A stretch of 64,000 nt of DNA from Ruegeria sp. PrR005 (GTDB lineage Bacteria; Pseudomonadota; Alphaproteobacteria; Rhodobacterales; Rhodobacteraceae), in the NCBI RefSeq assembly GCF_010500245.1, contig NZ_JAAGOX010000043.1, positions 225,562 to 289,561 on the forward strand, written 5' to 3'. Of this stretch, positions 8,674 through 18,049 are shown in pieces (the stretch's first letter is position 1; each line of letters starts with the position of its first letter). Made by a program: the position numbers and the translations under genes. The notes under the pieces are model-generated. The model ran no database searches. It had not been told where the DNA came from and was given only the letters and a program-made list of their open reading frames with translations.

Positions 8674-9891
8674 ATGGCGACCATTTCGCCCGCATCGGAT
8701 TTTGCACCGGCCACGACCCGTGTCGCGGCTCCCGCCTCTACGCGCGATCTGCGGCTGGATTTCTATCGCGGGATCGCGATGTTTATCATCTTGGTCGCTC
8801 ATATCAGCGACAACCCTTGGGCAAACTGGATTCCCGCCCGGTTTGGGTTTTCCGACGCGACCGAAATCTTCGTGTTCTGCTCGGGCATGGCCTCGGCCAT
8901 CGCATTCGGCGGCGCCTTCCTGAAAAAGGGCTGGGTGATGGGCAGCGCGCGCACCCTGTTCCGCATCTGGCAGGTCTATTGGGCGCATATCGGGCTGTTC
9001 TTCTTCACCGCGATGTGCATGGCCGCGCTGGACCTTTCAGGATGGTTCGACCGCAGCTATGTCGACGCGCTGAACCTCCAGCATTTCTTTGACGATCCGG
9101 TACCGCAGATCGTGGGCTTGTTTACGCTCACCTACGTTCCCAATTACTTCGACATCCTGCCGATGTATCTGGTCGTTCTGGCGATGATGCCGCTGATGAT
9201 GGGGCTGAAACAGCTTGGGTTCTGGGCAATGGCGCTGGCCTCGGTCCTGATTTGGGCCGTGGCGCAGACAGGCACGCTTGCCCTGCCGGCCGAGCCCTGG
9301 TCGGAACGGCAATGGTTCTTCAACCCGTTTGGCTGGCAGTTGCTGTTCTTCACCGGTTTCGCCTTCATGCGCGGCTGGATTCCCGCGCCGCCCGTCAGCA
9401 AGGTGCTGATCTGGGCGGCGATTCTGTTCGTCGTCCTGTCGGCGCCATTCGGATCGTGGAAAGTCTTTCTGTGGGTCGAAGCCTGGAATCCGGCCGTAGC
9501 CGATGACATCCGCGCAACCTGGCCGCTGACCGGAGAGTTCCGCGACAAGACCGAGTTCGGCCTGCTGCGCTATATGCATTTCCTGTCGCTGGCTTATCTC
9601 GGCTGGGTCGTTGCCGGCGACAAGGGCGCACGCCTGCTGCCCACCGGAGACGGCACTGCCGCGCAGCTCTGGCAACAGGCGCTAAACATAATCGTCAAGG
9701 TCGGCCAGCAGTCGCTGGCGGTCTTTGTCTTCTCCATGGCTGTCGCGCGTCTGCTGGGTGTACTGCTCGACATCTGGGGCCGCGACCCTCTCCCCGTTCT
9801 GTTCGTCAATCTCATCGGCTTCATCTTGATCACCGGCGTCGCCTACACCGCTGCCTGGTTCAAATCTCATCCCTGGAAATCTCGGAAATGA
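8674..9891 (+). CDS. opgC: OpgC-type integral membrane protein, osmoregulated periplasmic glucan substitution
   Basis: About 405 aa with some ten hydrophobic segments, of the OpgC/acyltransferase-3-like family. In Rhodobacter sphaeroides OpgC is needed to succinylate periplasmic glucans. The N-terminal signature (LRLDFYRGIAMFIILVAHIS) is typical, with conserved Arg and His in the first membrane segment. I chose the ATG at 8674, which has GAGAAGGA about 10 bp upstream; the frame extends back to 8620 but would overlap the TPR gene. Its stop overlaps the next start (ATGA), fixing it in an operon with the glucan backbone genes. Confidence 0.88.
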   Translation: MATISPASDFAPATTRVAAPASTRDLRLDFYRGIAMFIILVAHISDNPWANWIPARFGFSDATEIFVFCSGMASAIAFGGAFLKKGWVMGSARTLFRIWQVYWAHIGLFFFTAMCMAALDLSGWFDRSYVDALNLQHFFDDPVPQIVGLFTLTYVPNYFDILPMYLVVLAMMPLMMGLKQLGFWAMALASVLIWAVAQTGTLALPAEPWSERQWFFNPFGWQLLFFTGFAFMRGWIPAPPVSKVLIWAAILFVVLSAPFGSWKVFLWVEAWNPAVADDIRATWPLTGEFRDKTEFGLLRYMHFLSLAYLGWVVAGDKGARLLPTGDGTAAQLWQQALNIIVKVGQQSLAVFVFSMAVARLLGVLLDIWGRDPLPVLFVNLIGFILITGVAYTAAWFKSHPWKSRK

Positions 9892-11387
9892 TCCTTACGC
9901 GCCGTTCCTTTCTGGCCTCGGTCTCGCTGCTCGCTCTGGTGCCGGGGGCTTTTGCGGCCACCCCGGCCGAACCCTTTGATCATGCCATGGTCAAGTCCAT
10001 GGCCCGCGATCTGGCCAGCCGCCCGTATCAGATGCGCGCGGATGTGCCCGACGCGTGGAAGGCACTGACCTATGAGGAATACCGTTCGATCCGGTTCCGC
10101 ATCGACCACGGGCTCTGGGCCGGAACCGAGACCCCGTTCAGCGTGGATTTCTTTGCGCCCGGGCTCTATTTCCCGCGCGCGGTGCAGATCCATTCGGTCG
10201 AGAACGGGATGGCGCGTCTGGTGGGGTTCGACCTGTCGATGTTCGACAAAGGGCCCGAAGTTCCCGCGCTGCCCGCCGACGAGAACCTGGGTTTCTCGGG
10301 CCTGCGGCTGCGCACGGAGATGCATCGGCCCGGCGAGACAGACGAATTCTGTGTGTTCCAGGGTGCGAGTTACTTCCGCGCCATCGGGTTGAACGAGAAC
10401 TACGGTCTGTCGGCGCGGGGTCTTGCGTTGAAAACCGGCGATCCGGATGGCGAAGAGTTTCCCGAGTTCATCCGGTTCTGGCTGGAACGCCCCGTGCCGG
10501 GGCAACGCAACATGATCGTGCATGCCTTGATGGACAGCCCCTCGGTGGCGGGTGCCTATCGGTTCGACATCACCGCAGGCGAGGATTGCGTGATGGAGGT
10601 CGAGGCAACGCTGTTCCCGCGCGAGGACCTGACCCATGCGGGCCTGGGCGCGCTGACCTCGATGTTCCTGTTCGATGCCAGCAACCATATCCGGTTTGAC
10701 GATTTCCGCCCTGCGGTGCATGACAGCAACGGGCTTTTGATCCGGAACGGCGCCGGAGAAGTGATCTGGCGCCCCCTGGCCAATCCCCGCGCGCTTCAGG
10801 TGTCGTCCTTTGTGGACGAGAACCCGCGAGGATTTGGCCTGATGCAGCGGGCACGAGAGTTTTCTGATTTCGCTGATCTCGAGGCCAATTATCACCGCCG
10901 CCCGGGCCTGTGGGTCAAGCCGATGGGCGACTGGGGCAAGGGGGCGGTCACCCTGGTCGAGATTCCCGCCGATCAGGAGATCTATGACAATATCGTCGCC
11001 TATTGGCGACCGGCGGAACCCTATGCGGCGGGCAGCGAGGTCACCCTCGGCTACCGGCTGACATGGGGCGAGGAACCCTATCGAACACCGCTGCCGCGCG
11101 TGATCCGGACGGCAATGGGGGAAAAGACCTTTGGCGAAGGCCGGCTGGTGGTCGTCGATTTCGAGGCCAGCCCGCTGTTTGACGATCTGGAGACACTTGA
11201 GCCGGTGGTGCAGTCGCCCCATGCCGAGGTCGCTCCGCCGATCCTGCAACGCAATCCGGATACCGGGGGCGCACGTCTGGCGTTCTCGTTTGTCCCCGGC
11301 GAAACCGAACTGGTCGAACTGCGCGCTCAATTGCGCCGCGACAGTGAACCCGCCTCCGAAGTCTGGCTTTACAGGTGGACTGCGTGA
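9888..11387 (+). CDS. opgG: Periplasmic glucan biosynthesis protein, OpgG/OpgD family
   Basis: A 499-aa secreted protein of the MdoG family, which shapes or branches the glucan chain as OpgH exports it. The N-terminus has a twin-arginine signal (TRRSFLAS followed by a hydrophobic run ending AFA), so it is probably exported folded by Tat; in E. coli that is a property of OpgD rather than OpgG, and the paralogue assignment is uncertain. Family landmarks include YRSIRFR, LYFPRAVQIH, SMFLFDASN, RFDDFRPAVHDSNGL and LWVKPMGDWGKGAV. It starts inside the opgC stop (ATGA) and ends in TGATG shared with opgH. Confidence 0.88.
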   Translation: MILTRRSFLASVSLLALVPGAFAATPAEPFDHAMVKSMARDLASRPYQMRADVPDAWKALTYEEYRSIRFRIDHGLWAGTETPFSVDFFAPGLYFPRAVQIHSVENGMARLVGFDLSMFDKGPEVPALPADENLGFSGLRLRTEMHRPGETDEFCVFQGASYFRAIGLNENYGLSARGLALKTGDPDGEEFPEFIRFWLERPVPGQRNMIVHALMDSPSVAGAYRFDITAGEDCVMEVEATLFPREDLTHAGLGALTSMFLFDASNHIRFDDFRPAVHDSNGLLIRNGAGEVIWRPLANPRALQVSSFVDENPRGFGLMQRAREFSDFADLEANYHRRPGLWVKPMGDWGKGAVTLVEIPADQEIYDNIVAYWRPAEPYAAGSEVTLGYRLTWGEEPYRTPLPRVIRTAMGEKTFGEGRLVVVDFEASPLFDDLETLEPVVQSPHAEVAPPILQRNPDTGGARLAFSFVPGETELVELRAQLRRDSEPASEVWLYRWTA

Positions 11388-13258
11388 TGGAACACGAACT
11401 GAGGATCATGCCGGAACCCGCACCGCTTCCGATGGAGGCGCAGGATTTTAATACGGGGTTCCGTGACGCTCAGGCTCCGCAGGAGGTGGCGACACAAGGT
11501 GTCGCGCTTTGGCGGGTCTTGGCGTTCTCACCGGCGATGGCGGCCACCTTGGGGTTGCTCTGGCTGATGGGAGACTGGTTTTCGGATGCCGGGATTTCGC
11601 TGGTCGAAGGTATCCTTCTGGCCCTGATCGCCTTCAACTTCTTCTGGATCGCCTTTGCGGTCAGTACGGTTCTCTTGGGCATGATCTCGCTGTCCCGGCA
11701 GGGTCCGCGGGTTCGCGGCGACAAGGTGCAGCGCCTGCGCGTGGCCCTGTTGATGCCGGTCTACAACGAAGTGCCGTGGTATGTACTTGGCAACGCACGC
11801 ACCATGCTCGAAGAGCTGAAATCGCGCGGTGGCCAGCATGAATACGCCATGTTCATCCTGTCAGACACCCGCGACGACGCCATCGCCGCGCAGGAACAGG
11901 CCAGTGTCGAGGCGTTGCGGACAACACTGGCGCCCGATCTGGCACTATACTACCGCCGCCGCGAACAGAACACTGACCGCAAGGTCGGCAACATCGCCGA
12001 TTGGGTCAGCACCTGGGGCGGGGCCTGGGATGCGATGCTGGTGCTGGACGCCGACAGCCTGATGACCGGTCGCGCGATCGCGCGCCTGACCGACGCGCTG
12101 GCCCGCGACCCCGCCGCCGGGCTGATCCAGAGCTTTCCGCAACTGATCGGCGCACAATCGGTTTTTGCACGGATGCAGCAGTTCGCCAACGGCGTCTATG
12201 GCGCCGCCTTTGCCGAGGGCATGGCCCGCTGGTGCGGACAGGAGGGCAACTATTGGGGCCATAACGCGATCATCCGCACCGCCGCTTTCGCCAATTGCGC
12301 GGGCCTGCCCAAGCTGCGCTCGCTGTCGGGGCGTGAAAAGCTGATCATGAGCCATGATTTCGTCGAGGCGGGGTTGTTGCGCCGGGCCGGTTGGGCGGTG
12401 CGTTTCCTGCCGCGCATCCGGGGCTCTTATGAAGAGACGCCGCCGACCCTGATCGACCATGTGCTGCGCGACCGCCGCTGGTGCCAGGGGAACCTGCAAC
12501 ACCTGAACCTGCTGACCGCGCGCGGCTTTCGCTCGATCTCGCGGTTCCACATGTTCCATGGTGCCATCGGTTACCTGATGTCACCGATCTGGTTCGCGCT
12601 CCTGGTGATGTGGGCGCTGATCGGCCACGGCGAGGACGGTTCGGTTCTACAGTATTTCAGCCCCGAGAACCCGCTGTTCCCGCAATGGCCGGACATCTCC
12701 GAGGGACGCCATGTGGTGATCATCGTCGTCATGTACGCCATGCTGTTGCTGCCCAAGTTGCTGGGCATCGCGGCGCTGCCGCTGAGTGGCGCCCGTTACT
12801 CCGACTTCGGCGGCGCGGGCCGGTTCCTGCTGTCGTTCCTTTCCGAAGTGATCCTGTCGATCCTTTACGCCCCCATCCTGATGGTCCAGCAGATGATCGC
12901 GGTATTCCGCACCATGCTGGGCATCCAGAAGGGGTGGTCGCCGCAGGCCCGCGACGGCGGCACCTATGGCCTGACGACGCTGATCACCTGTCATGCGCTC
13001 GAAACCGTCAGCGGGCTGGCGCTCAGCGCCGGTATCGCGCTGGGGCTGGTCTCGGTCTGGCTGGCCCCGATTGCGTTCAGCCTCGCCCTTGCGGTGCCGC
13101 TGTCCGCCCTGTCGGGTGTATCGGCTGGCGCCGCGCGGCGGCTGATCGGGATGCGCGAGGAATACCGCGAACCGGCGATCACGCGGGCGGCGCGGTCTTA
13201 CCGGACCGAACTGAAATCGCTTCTGGAACGCGGCACAGGCGTACGCCCGGCCGAATAA
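11387..13258 (+). CDS. opgH: Glucans biosynthesis glucosyltransferase OpgH
   Basis: A 623-aa inner-membrane family 2 glucosyltransferase that polymerises UDP-glucose into the glucan backbone and passes it to the periplasm. Two membrane segments (about residues 46-65 and 75-100) precede the catalytic domain: PVYNEVP, the DAD metal/UDP motif (221-223), SHDFVEAG and RRWCQGN (QxxRW equivalent). At least four hydrophobic segments follow. It is much shorter than E. coli OpgH (847 aa), as is common in this group. I chose the ATG at 11387, one base into the opgG stop (TGATG), over an in-frame GTG four codons earlier. Confidence 0.9.
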   Translation: MEHELRIMPEPAPLPMEAQDFNTGFRDAQAPQEVATQGVALWRVLAFSPAMAATLGLLWLMGDWFSDAGISLVEGILLALIAFNFFWIAFAVSTVLLGMISLSRQGPRVRGDKVQRLRVALLMPVYNEVPWYVLGNARTMLEELKSRGGQHEYAMFILSDTRDDAIAAQEQASVEALRTTLAPDLALYYRRREQNTDRKVGNIADWVSTWGGAWDAMLVLDADSLMTGRAIARLTDALARDPAAGLIQSFPQLIGAQSVFARMQQFANGVYGAAFAEGMARWCGQEGNYWGHNAIIRTAAFANCAGLPKLRSLSGREKLIMSHDFVEAGLLRRAGWAVRFLPRIRGSYEETPPTLIDHVLRDRRWCQGNLQHLNLLTARGFRSISRFHMFHGAIGYLMSPIWFALLVMWALIGHGEDGSVLQYFSPENPLFPQWPDISEGRHVVIIVVMYAMLLLPKLLGIAALPLSGARYSDFGGAGRFLLSFLSEVILSILYAPILMVQQMIAVFRTMLGIQKGWSPQARDGGTYGLTTLITCHALETVSGLALSAGIALGLVSVWLAPIAFSLALAVPLSALSGVSAGAARRLIGMREEYREPAITRAARSYRTELKSLLERGTGVRPAE

Positions 13259-13265
13259 ACCCGGT

Positions 13266-13290
13266 GCTGGGCGATCAAGGATCGCCCAGC
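13266..13290. terminator. Hairpin between convergent opgH and hydrolase genes
   Basis: A perfect 11-bp GC-rich stem (GCTGGGCGATC) with a 3-nt loop, 8 bp after the opgH stop and overlapping the last codons of the opposite gene. It has no long U tract on either side, but its position between converging genes suggests a bidirectional terminator. Confidence 0.6.
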
Positions 13291-14102
13291 GCCTCGTACC
13301 AGTCGATCATCATGTCGGCCCAACCTTCGGGAACCATGTGACCGCCGGGAAACAGCGCGAATTCAATCACCCCGTCCGGATCGCAGCTGGTCCAGGCACG
13401 CCGCTGGAACGGTCCGGTGAGGGAATAGCTGTCGGGTTTGTGATCGAGGCACCCGTTGGCGATGCGCCAGATTTCCAGACCGGCAAAGATATCACCCTGC
13501 TGAAACCGGCCGGCCCCAAGGATGCGCCCTTCGAGCGGCACGACAGGATCGCTCCAGCCATGCGTGTGCAACAGTCGCACCGGACCGTTGCATGCCGCTG
13601 GCTGCGGGCGCCAGAACCCGCCCGAGACCGGTACATAGGCGGAATAGGCATCGGGCGTGGCGCAGGCCAGGTAGTTTACCATGAAGGCGCCCGCCGAAAA
13701 TCCCCCCAGTACCACGCGATTTTGGTCCAGCCCGAACCGGGCGACCGCGTCCTCGGTTACCGCATTCAGAAAGGCGGCCTCGTCCCGCCCCTCCCAACCG
13801 GGAAAGAAATTCCAGCTGCGCTTGCCCGTCCCAGCGGGGCGGATCGCGCCATCCGGAGCGATCACCGCCCAGCCCCGGGCCAGCAAGGGGGCGACGAGCC
13901 GCTCGTTGTTGATCGGTCCCGCGCCTTCTCCGCCATGCCCGTGCAGAAACACCAGAACCGGGGGGTGTTCGGTCTTGGGCAAGACGATGTGATAACTTCC
14001 GCCAGAAATTTCACACGGAGCCTGTTCGTCCGCACAACCGGCGGAAACCCCTGTCACCGATCCCGCCAGTGCCAGAACCGCAGATATGCTCCGGATCATC
14101 AT
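13275..14102 (-). CDS. Secreted alpha/beta hydrolase, poly(3-hydroxybutyrate) depolymerase/feruloyl esterase-like
   Basis: A 275-aa secreted esterase. A signal peptide ending near SAGC is followed by an LpqC/PHB depolymerase-type fold: the oxyanion segment VFLHGHGGEG, the nucleophile Ser in GGFSAGAF, an acidic residue in HGWSDPVVP and the catalytic His in FPGGHMVP. Polyhydroxyalkanoate, feruloyl or acetyl-xylan esters are possible substrates. The start overlaps the preceding rhodanese stop (ATGA) with GAGGAG upstream, so the two are one operon. A cysteine near the signal-peptide end might be a lipidation site, but the context is not a strong lipobox. Confidence 0.8.
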   Translation of the reverse strand: MMIRSISAVLALAGSVTGVSAGCADEQAPCEISGGSYHIVLPKTEHPPVLVFLHGHGGEGAGPINNERLVAPLLARGWAVIAPDGAIRPAGTGKRSWNFFPGWEGRDEAAFLNAVTEDAVARFGLDQNRVVLGGFSAGAFMVNYLACATPDAYSAYVPVSGGFWRPQPAACNGPVRLLHTHGWSDPVVPLEGRILGAGRFQQGDIFAGLEIWRIANGCLDHKPDSYSLTGPFQRRAWTSCDPDGVIEFALFPGGHMVPEGWADMMIDWYEALGDP

Positions 14103-14560
14103 CCACGCTCCTCATAGGCCGTCACCGGCAGATCCGACCGCACCCATCCGGGCCCCGCGCGCGATCCCAGCATACCCTCGGGAACATCGATGATATTGCC
14201 GAAACCGGCTTCGCTCAATCGGTTTGCAAGCCGGGCCGAGCGTACCCCGCGCGCGCAGATCAGGGCAATCGGCCGGTTCCAGTCGCCCTCAGCCAGGCCC
14301 GCCAGCGCCTCGGCAAAATCCTCGCGCCGCATGTCGAGCGGATGAGCCCCTTCGCCGATGCCTGTCGTGCGCCATTCGTCCGGGCGCCTGATGTCAATCA
14401 GCAAGACCTTGCCTTCGGTCGCCTGCGCATGCGCTTCGGCCACCGTGAGCGCGCCCCCGGCGAAATCTTCAGGCGTCAACAGATACTGCCGCAGGCCAAA
14501 GCCGAGGACCATCGCCACCGCGAGACCAAGCAAAACCCGACGCGATATTTTCTGGGACAT
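14099..14560 (-). CDS. Membrane-anchored rhodanese-like protein
   Basis: A 153-aa single-domain rhodanese with an N-terminal membrane anchor (KISRRVLLGLAVAMVLGFGL). The domain follows, with LLIDIRRPDEW and the active-site loop ICARGVRSA containing the persulfide-forming Cys. I chose the ATG at 14560, preceded by GGGAGGGGAC; the frame continues ten codons upstream with no ribosome site. The domain probably faces the periplasm. It leads an operon with the secreted hydrolase; the sulfur donor and acceptor are unknown. Confidence 0.82.
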   Translation of the reverse strand: MSQKISRRVLLGLAVAMVLGFGLRQYLLTPEDFAGGALTVAEAHAQATEGKVLLIDIRRPDEWRTTGIGEGAHPLDMRREDFAEALAGLAEGDWNRPIALICARGVRSARLANRLSEAGFGNIIDVPEGMLGSRAGPGWVRSDLPVTAYEERG

Positions 14561-14796
14561 GTCCCCTCCCGCAATTGTGCAGAGCACCATTCAACCGGAA
14601 ACAGGTTTTATCACGTCCGGCCAAGCTTCGCCTGACCCCAACAGGCCGGGCGCGATCAACAATTCGTCAGCCAAAAATGCATGTTACACTCTGTCGCAAC
14701 AAATCTCTGACCTTTGCAACCTTGCAATACCGGGCAAGGACATAAATTATCGCTGCAAAACGGAAACAAGAAAAACCAACAGCGGAGAAATCGACG

Positions 14797-17685
14797 GTGT
14801 CCCTCTTCCTCATCGCCGCCCTTCCCTTTCTCGGGGCGATCTTCCCTGCCCTGCTGATCCGGGCGGGACGCAACGCCTCGGCTTCGGCGGCGGGACTGAC
14901 CAGCTTTCTGGCCTTCACCGGTCTGATGATCCATGCCCCGACGATTCTGTCGGGCGGCGTGGTGACCGCAAGGTTCGACTGGCTGCCCGGATTGGGGCTG
15001 AACGCCAATTTCATGCTGGACGGGCTGGGGTTCCTGTTCGCGACGCTGATCCTTGGGATCGGCATGCTGATCATCCTCTATGCCCGGTTCTATCTGTCCC
15101 GGCATGATCCGATGGGGCAGTTCTATACCTATCTCCTGTTGTTCCAGGGCGCGATGGTGGGCGTCGTCTTGTCCGACAACATCCTGCTTTTGCTGGTTTT
15201 CTGGGAACTTACCTCGCTTAGCTCATTCCTGCTGATCGGCTATTGGAAGCACCTGCCCGCAGGCCGCCAAGGCGCGCGGATGGCGCTGGCGGTGACCGGA
15301 TCGGGCGGGTTGGCGATGATCGCGGGCATGCTTATTCTGGGCCATATCGTGGGATCTTATGACCTGAGTGTGATCCTTCAGAACAAGGAGGCGATCCAGG
15401 CCTCTCCCTGGTACCTGCCCGCACTGCTGCTAATCCTCTTGGGCTGTTTCACCAAATCGGCGCAATTTCCGTTCCATTTCTGGCTGCCGCATGCGATGGC
15501 AGCCCCGACGCCTGTCTCGGCCTATCTGCACTCGGCCACGATGGTCAAAGCGGGGCTCTTTCTGATGGCCCGCATGTGGCCGGTGCTGGCGGGCACGCCT
15601 GAGTGGTTCTATATCGTGGCTACCACCGGGTTGGTGACCATGGTGGTGGGCGCTGTCATCGCACTTTTCAAGGACGACCTCAAAGCACTGCTGGCCTTTT
15701 CCACCGTCAGTCAACTGGGGCTGATCACCATGCTCCTGGGTTTTGGCACCAAGATCGCGGCAGTTGCGGCGGTGTTCCACATCGTCAACCACGCGACATT
15801 CAAGGCGGCCCTGTTCATGAGCGCCGGCATCGTCGACCATGAGACTGGCACGCGTGACATCAAGCTCTTGGGCGGGTTGCGGCGGATGATGCCGATCACC
15901 TTCGGCATTGCACTGATCGCGGGTCTATCAATGGCGGGTATTCCGCCGCTCAACGGTTTCATCAGCAAGGAAATGATGCTGGAAGAGACCATTCACACCG
16001 TGTGGCTGGACAGCCAGTTGGTCGTGCCGGCACTGGCGATCATCGGAGCGTTGTTCTCGGCGGCCTATTCCTTTCGCTACATCGCTCATACATTCCTCGG
16101 GCCCGAGCGCGAGAGCTATCCCCATGCGCCGCACGATCCCGGTCCGGGCCTGTGGCTGTCACCCGCAATCCTGGTCTTTCTGGTCGTGATCATCGGCCTC
16201 AACTCGGCCACGGTTGCCGGCCCGATCGTCAAAGCCGCAGCCGGCGCGGTGGTCGGCGGCGAGCTGCCCGAATTCAAGCTCAAGCTCTGGCATGGCTTCA
16301 CCCCGGCGCTCTACATGTCGATCGTGGCCGTTCTGGGCGGCTTGCTGTTGCTGGCCCTGCACGGACACCTGGAGCGGGTTTGGAATAACCTGCCCCGGCC
16401 CGAGGCCAAGGCGATCTTTGATGCAGTAATCGAGGCGCTGACGCGCCTGTCGCGGACGATCACCGACGGGCTGCATAACGGGGTCATCAGCCGCTACGCC
16501 GCGATCATGGTCGCGTTCACCGTCGGCATCGGTTATTACGCCTATGCGACCGGAACGACCGGACTGCCAACCCGCGTGCCGCTGGAGGCGCCGATCATTC
16601 CGATCATCGGCTGGATCTGCCTGGTGGTCGCGACGCTGGCCATCATGTGGTTCCACCGCAACCGTCTGCTGTCGCTGGTGCTGATCGGGGTGGTGGGCCT
16701 GATCGTCTCAATGGCCTTCAACTACCTGTCGGCCCCGGATCTGGCACTGACCCAGATCTCGGTCGAAGTGGTGACGATGATCCTGCTGCTCCTGTCGCTG
16801 AACTTCATGCCGACGGAGACGCCGGTGGACAGCACCAAGGCGCGCAAGCTGCGGGATGCGGCGATCTCGATCGTCGCGGGTCTGGGCGCGGGCGGACTGA
16901 TCTATGCGCTGATGCTGCGGGACTTCGCCTTTCCCACCATCTCGGGCTATCATCTGGCCAATTCCTATAAGGGCGGCGGCGGCACCAACGTGGTCAACGT
17001 GATCCTGGTGGACTTCCGTGGTTTCGATACCTTCGGCGAGATCATCGTGCTGGGTATTGCCGCGCTGGTGATCTTTGCGCTGGCGGAATCGGTCCTGTCC
17101 AGCAACGTGCGCGCCTATCTGTTGAACCGCAAGCCGCACTGGCCGCAGTCGGGCGACGCACATCCGCTGATGATGGTGGTGGTGACCCGTGTGATGATGC
17201 CCATCGCGCTGATGGTAGGGGCCTATATCTTTTTCCGCGGCCACAACCAGCCAGGCGGCGGCTTCATCGCCGGGCTGGTGGTCGCCATCGCCTTTTTGAT
17301 GCAATACATGGCCAGCGGTTATACTTGGACGATCGAGCGCCAGCGGTTCTATTACCATGCCACCATCGGTTGGGGTGTGCTGATCGCGGCCGCCACCGGT
17401 CTGGGCGCCTGGTTCAACGACATGCCCTTCCTGACCAGCGATTTCGGCTATCTGCACTGGCCGCCGCTGGAAGAGTTCGAATGGGCGACCGCGATGCTGT
17501 TTGACACTGGTGTGTTCCTTGCCGTCCTGGGGGCCGTGCTGCTGGCGCTCGACAGCCTGTCGCGCTTTGCCTGGCAGCCCGGAATACAGCAGGAATACCC
17601 GATGGACATCAACCCGCAGCGTGACGCACCGCCGGTGCCCGGACCCGGACCAGATACCGTAATCCCCGTGGGAAAGGAGACTTGA
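14797..17685 (+). CDS. mnhA: Na+/H+ antiporter subunit A fused to subunit B (MnhAB/PhaAB)
   Basis: A 962-aa polytopic subunit of the Mrp/Mnh antiporter, which exchanges Na+ (or K+) for protons and is related to respiratory complex I. Residues about 1-480 form the NuoL-like channel (WELTSLSSFLLIGYW, the lysine region LKALLAFSTVSQLG). A central part (MnhA tail with the DUF4040-type segment) follows, and the last 170 residues are an MnhB domain (VVTRVMMPIALMVGAY, FRGHNQPGGGFIAGL). No separate mnhB exists, as usual in alphaproteobacteria. Start is GTG at 14797 with GCGGAG 9 bp upstream. mnhC starts 1 bp after its stop. Confidence 0.93.
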   Translation: MSLFLIAALPFLGAIFPALLIRAGRNASASAAGLTSFLAFTGLMIHAPTILSGGVVTARFDWLPGLGLNANFMLDGLGFLFATLILGIGMLIILYARFYLSRHDPMGQFYTYLLLFQGAMVGVVLSDNILLLLVFWELTSLSSFLLIGYWKHLPAGRQGARMALAVTGSGGLAMIAGMLILGHIVGSYDLSVILQNKEAIQASPWYLPALLLILLGCFTKSAQFPFHFWLPHAMAAPTPVSAYLHSATMVKAGLFLMARMWPVLAGTPEWFYIVATTGLVTMVVGAVIALFKDDLKALLAFSTVSQLGLITMLLGFGTKIAAVAAVFHIVNHATFKAALFMSAGIVDHETGTRDIKLLGGLRRMMPITFGIALIAGLSMAGIPPLNGFISKEMMLEETIHTVWLDSQLVVPALAIIGALFSAAYSFRYIAHTFLGPERESYPHAPHDPGPGLWLSPAILVFLVVIIGLNSATVAGPIVKAAAGAVVGGELPEFKLKLWHGFTPALYMSIVAVLGGLLLLALHGHLERVWNNLPRPEAKAIFDAVIEALTRLSRTITDGLHNGVISRYAAIMVAFTVGIGYYAYATGTTGLPTRVPLEAPIIPIIGWICLVVATLAIMWFHRNRLLSLVLIGVVGLIVSMAFNYLSAPDLALTQISVEVVTMILLLLSLNFMPTETPVDSTKARKLRDAAISIVAGLGAGGLIYALMLRDFAFPTISGYHLANSYKGGGGTNVVNVILVDFRGFDTFGEIIVLGIAALVIFALAESVLSSNVRAYLLNRKPHWPQSGDAHPLMMVVVTRVMMPIALMVGAYIFFRGHNQPGGGFIAGLVVAIAFLMQYMASGYTWTIERQRFYYHATIGWGVLIAAATGLGAWFNDMPFLTSDFGYLHWPPLEEFEWATAMLFDTGVFLAVLGAVLLALDSLSRFAWQPGIQQEYPMDINPQRDAPPVPGPGPDTVIPVGKET

Positions 17686-17686
17686 C

Positions 17687-18049
17687 ATGGAAGCGCTCCT
17701 TGCCTCTGCCGTGGGTGTCCTGACTGCCGCCGGCATCTTCCTGATCCTGCGCCGCCGGACCTTCCCGGTCATTCTCGGCCTGTCGTTGCTGACCTATGCG
17801 GTCAACGCCTTTCTCTTTGCCACCGGGCGGCTGGCGCTGAATGCACCGCCGGTCCTGAACAAATACGAAGAGGTTGCCTATACCGACCCGCTGCCGCAGG
17901 CGCTGGTGCTGACGGCGATCGTGATCTCGTTCGGGATGACCGCCGTCATCGTGATGATCGCGCTCGGCGCCTATCTGTCGTCCAAGGACGACCGCATCGA
18001 CATGAAGGCGCATGACAGCGTCGACGCCGCACCGGGAGAGGACGCATGA
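17687..18049 (+). CDS. mnhC: Na+/H+ antiporter subunit C
   Basis: A 120-aa NuoK-like membrane subunit with three hydrophobic helices, including the family motif TYAVNAFLFATGRL and a second conserved stretch, DPLPQALVLTAIVISFGMTAV. It supplies part of the ion pathway of the Mrp complex. Ribosome site GGAAAGGAG lies inside the end of mnhA, and its stop overlaps the mnhD start (ATGA). Confidence 0.93.
   Translation: MEALLASAVGVLTAAGIFLILRRRTFPVILGLSLLTYAVNAFLFATGRLALNAPPVLNKYEEVAYTDPLPQALVLTAIVISFGMTAVIVMIALGAYLSSKDDRIDMKAHDSVDAAPGEDA

Noticed and set aside
9867..11330. 487-aa open frame opposite to opgG
   Set aside because: No recognisable motif, and it contradicts the well-supported OpgG frame; GC-rich codon bias creates long antisense frames.
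14561..14796. Possible PccR-like motifs in the mnhA upstream region
   Set aside because: TTGCAACCTTGCAA lacks the TTTGCAAA palindrome seen upstream of prpE, so it was not called. The 236-bp region shows no other clear element.
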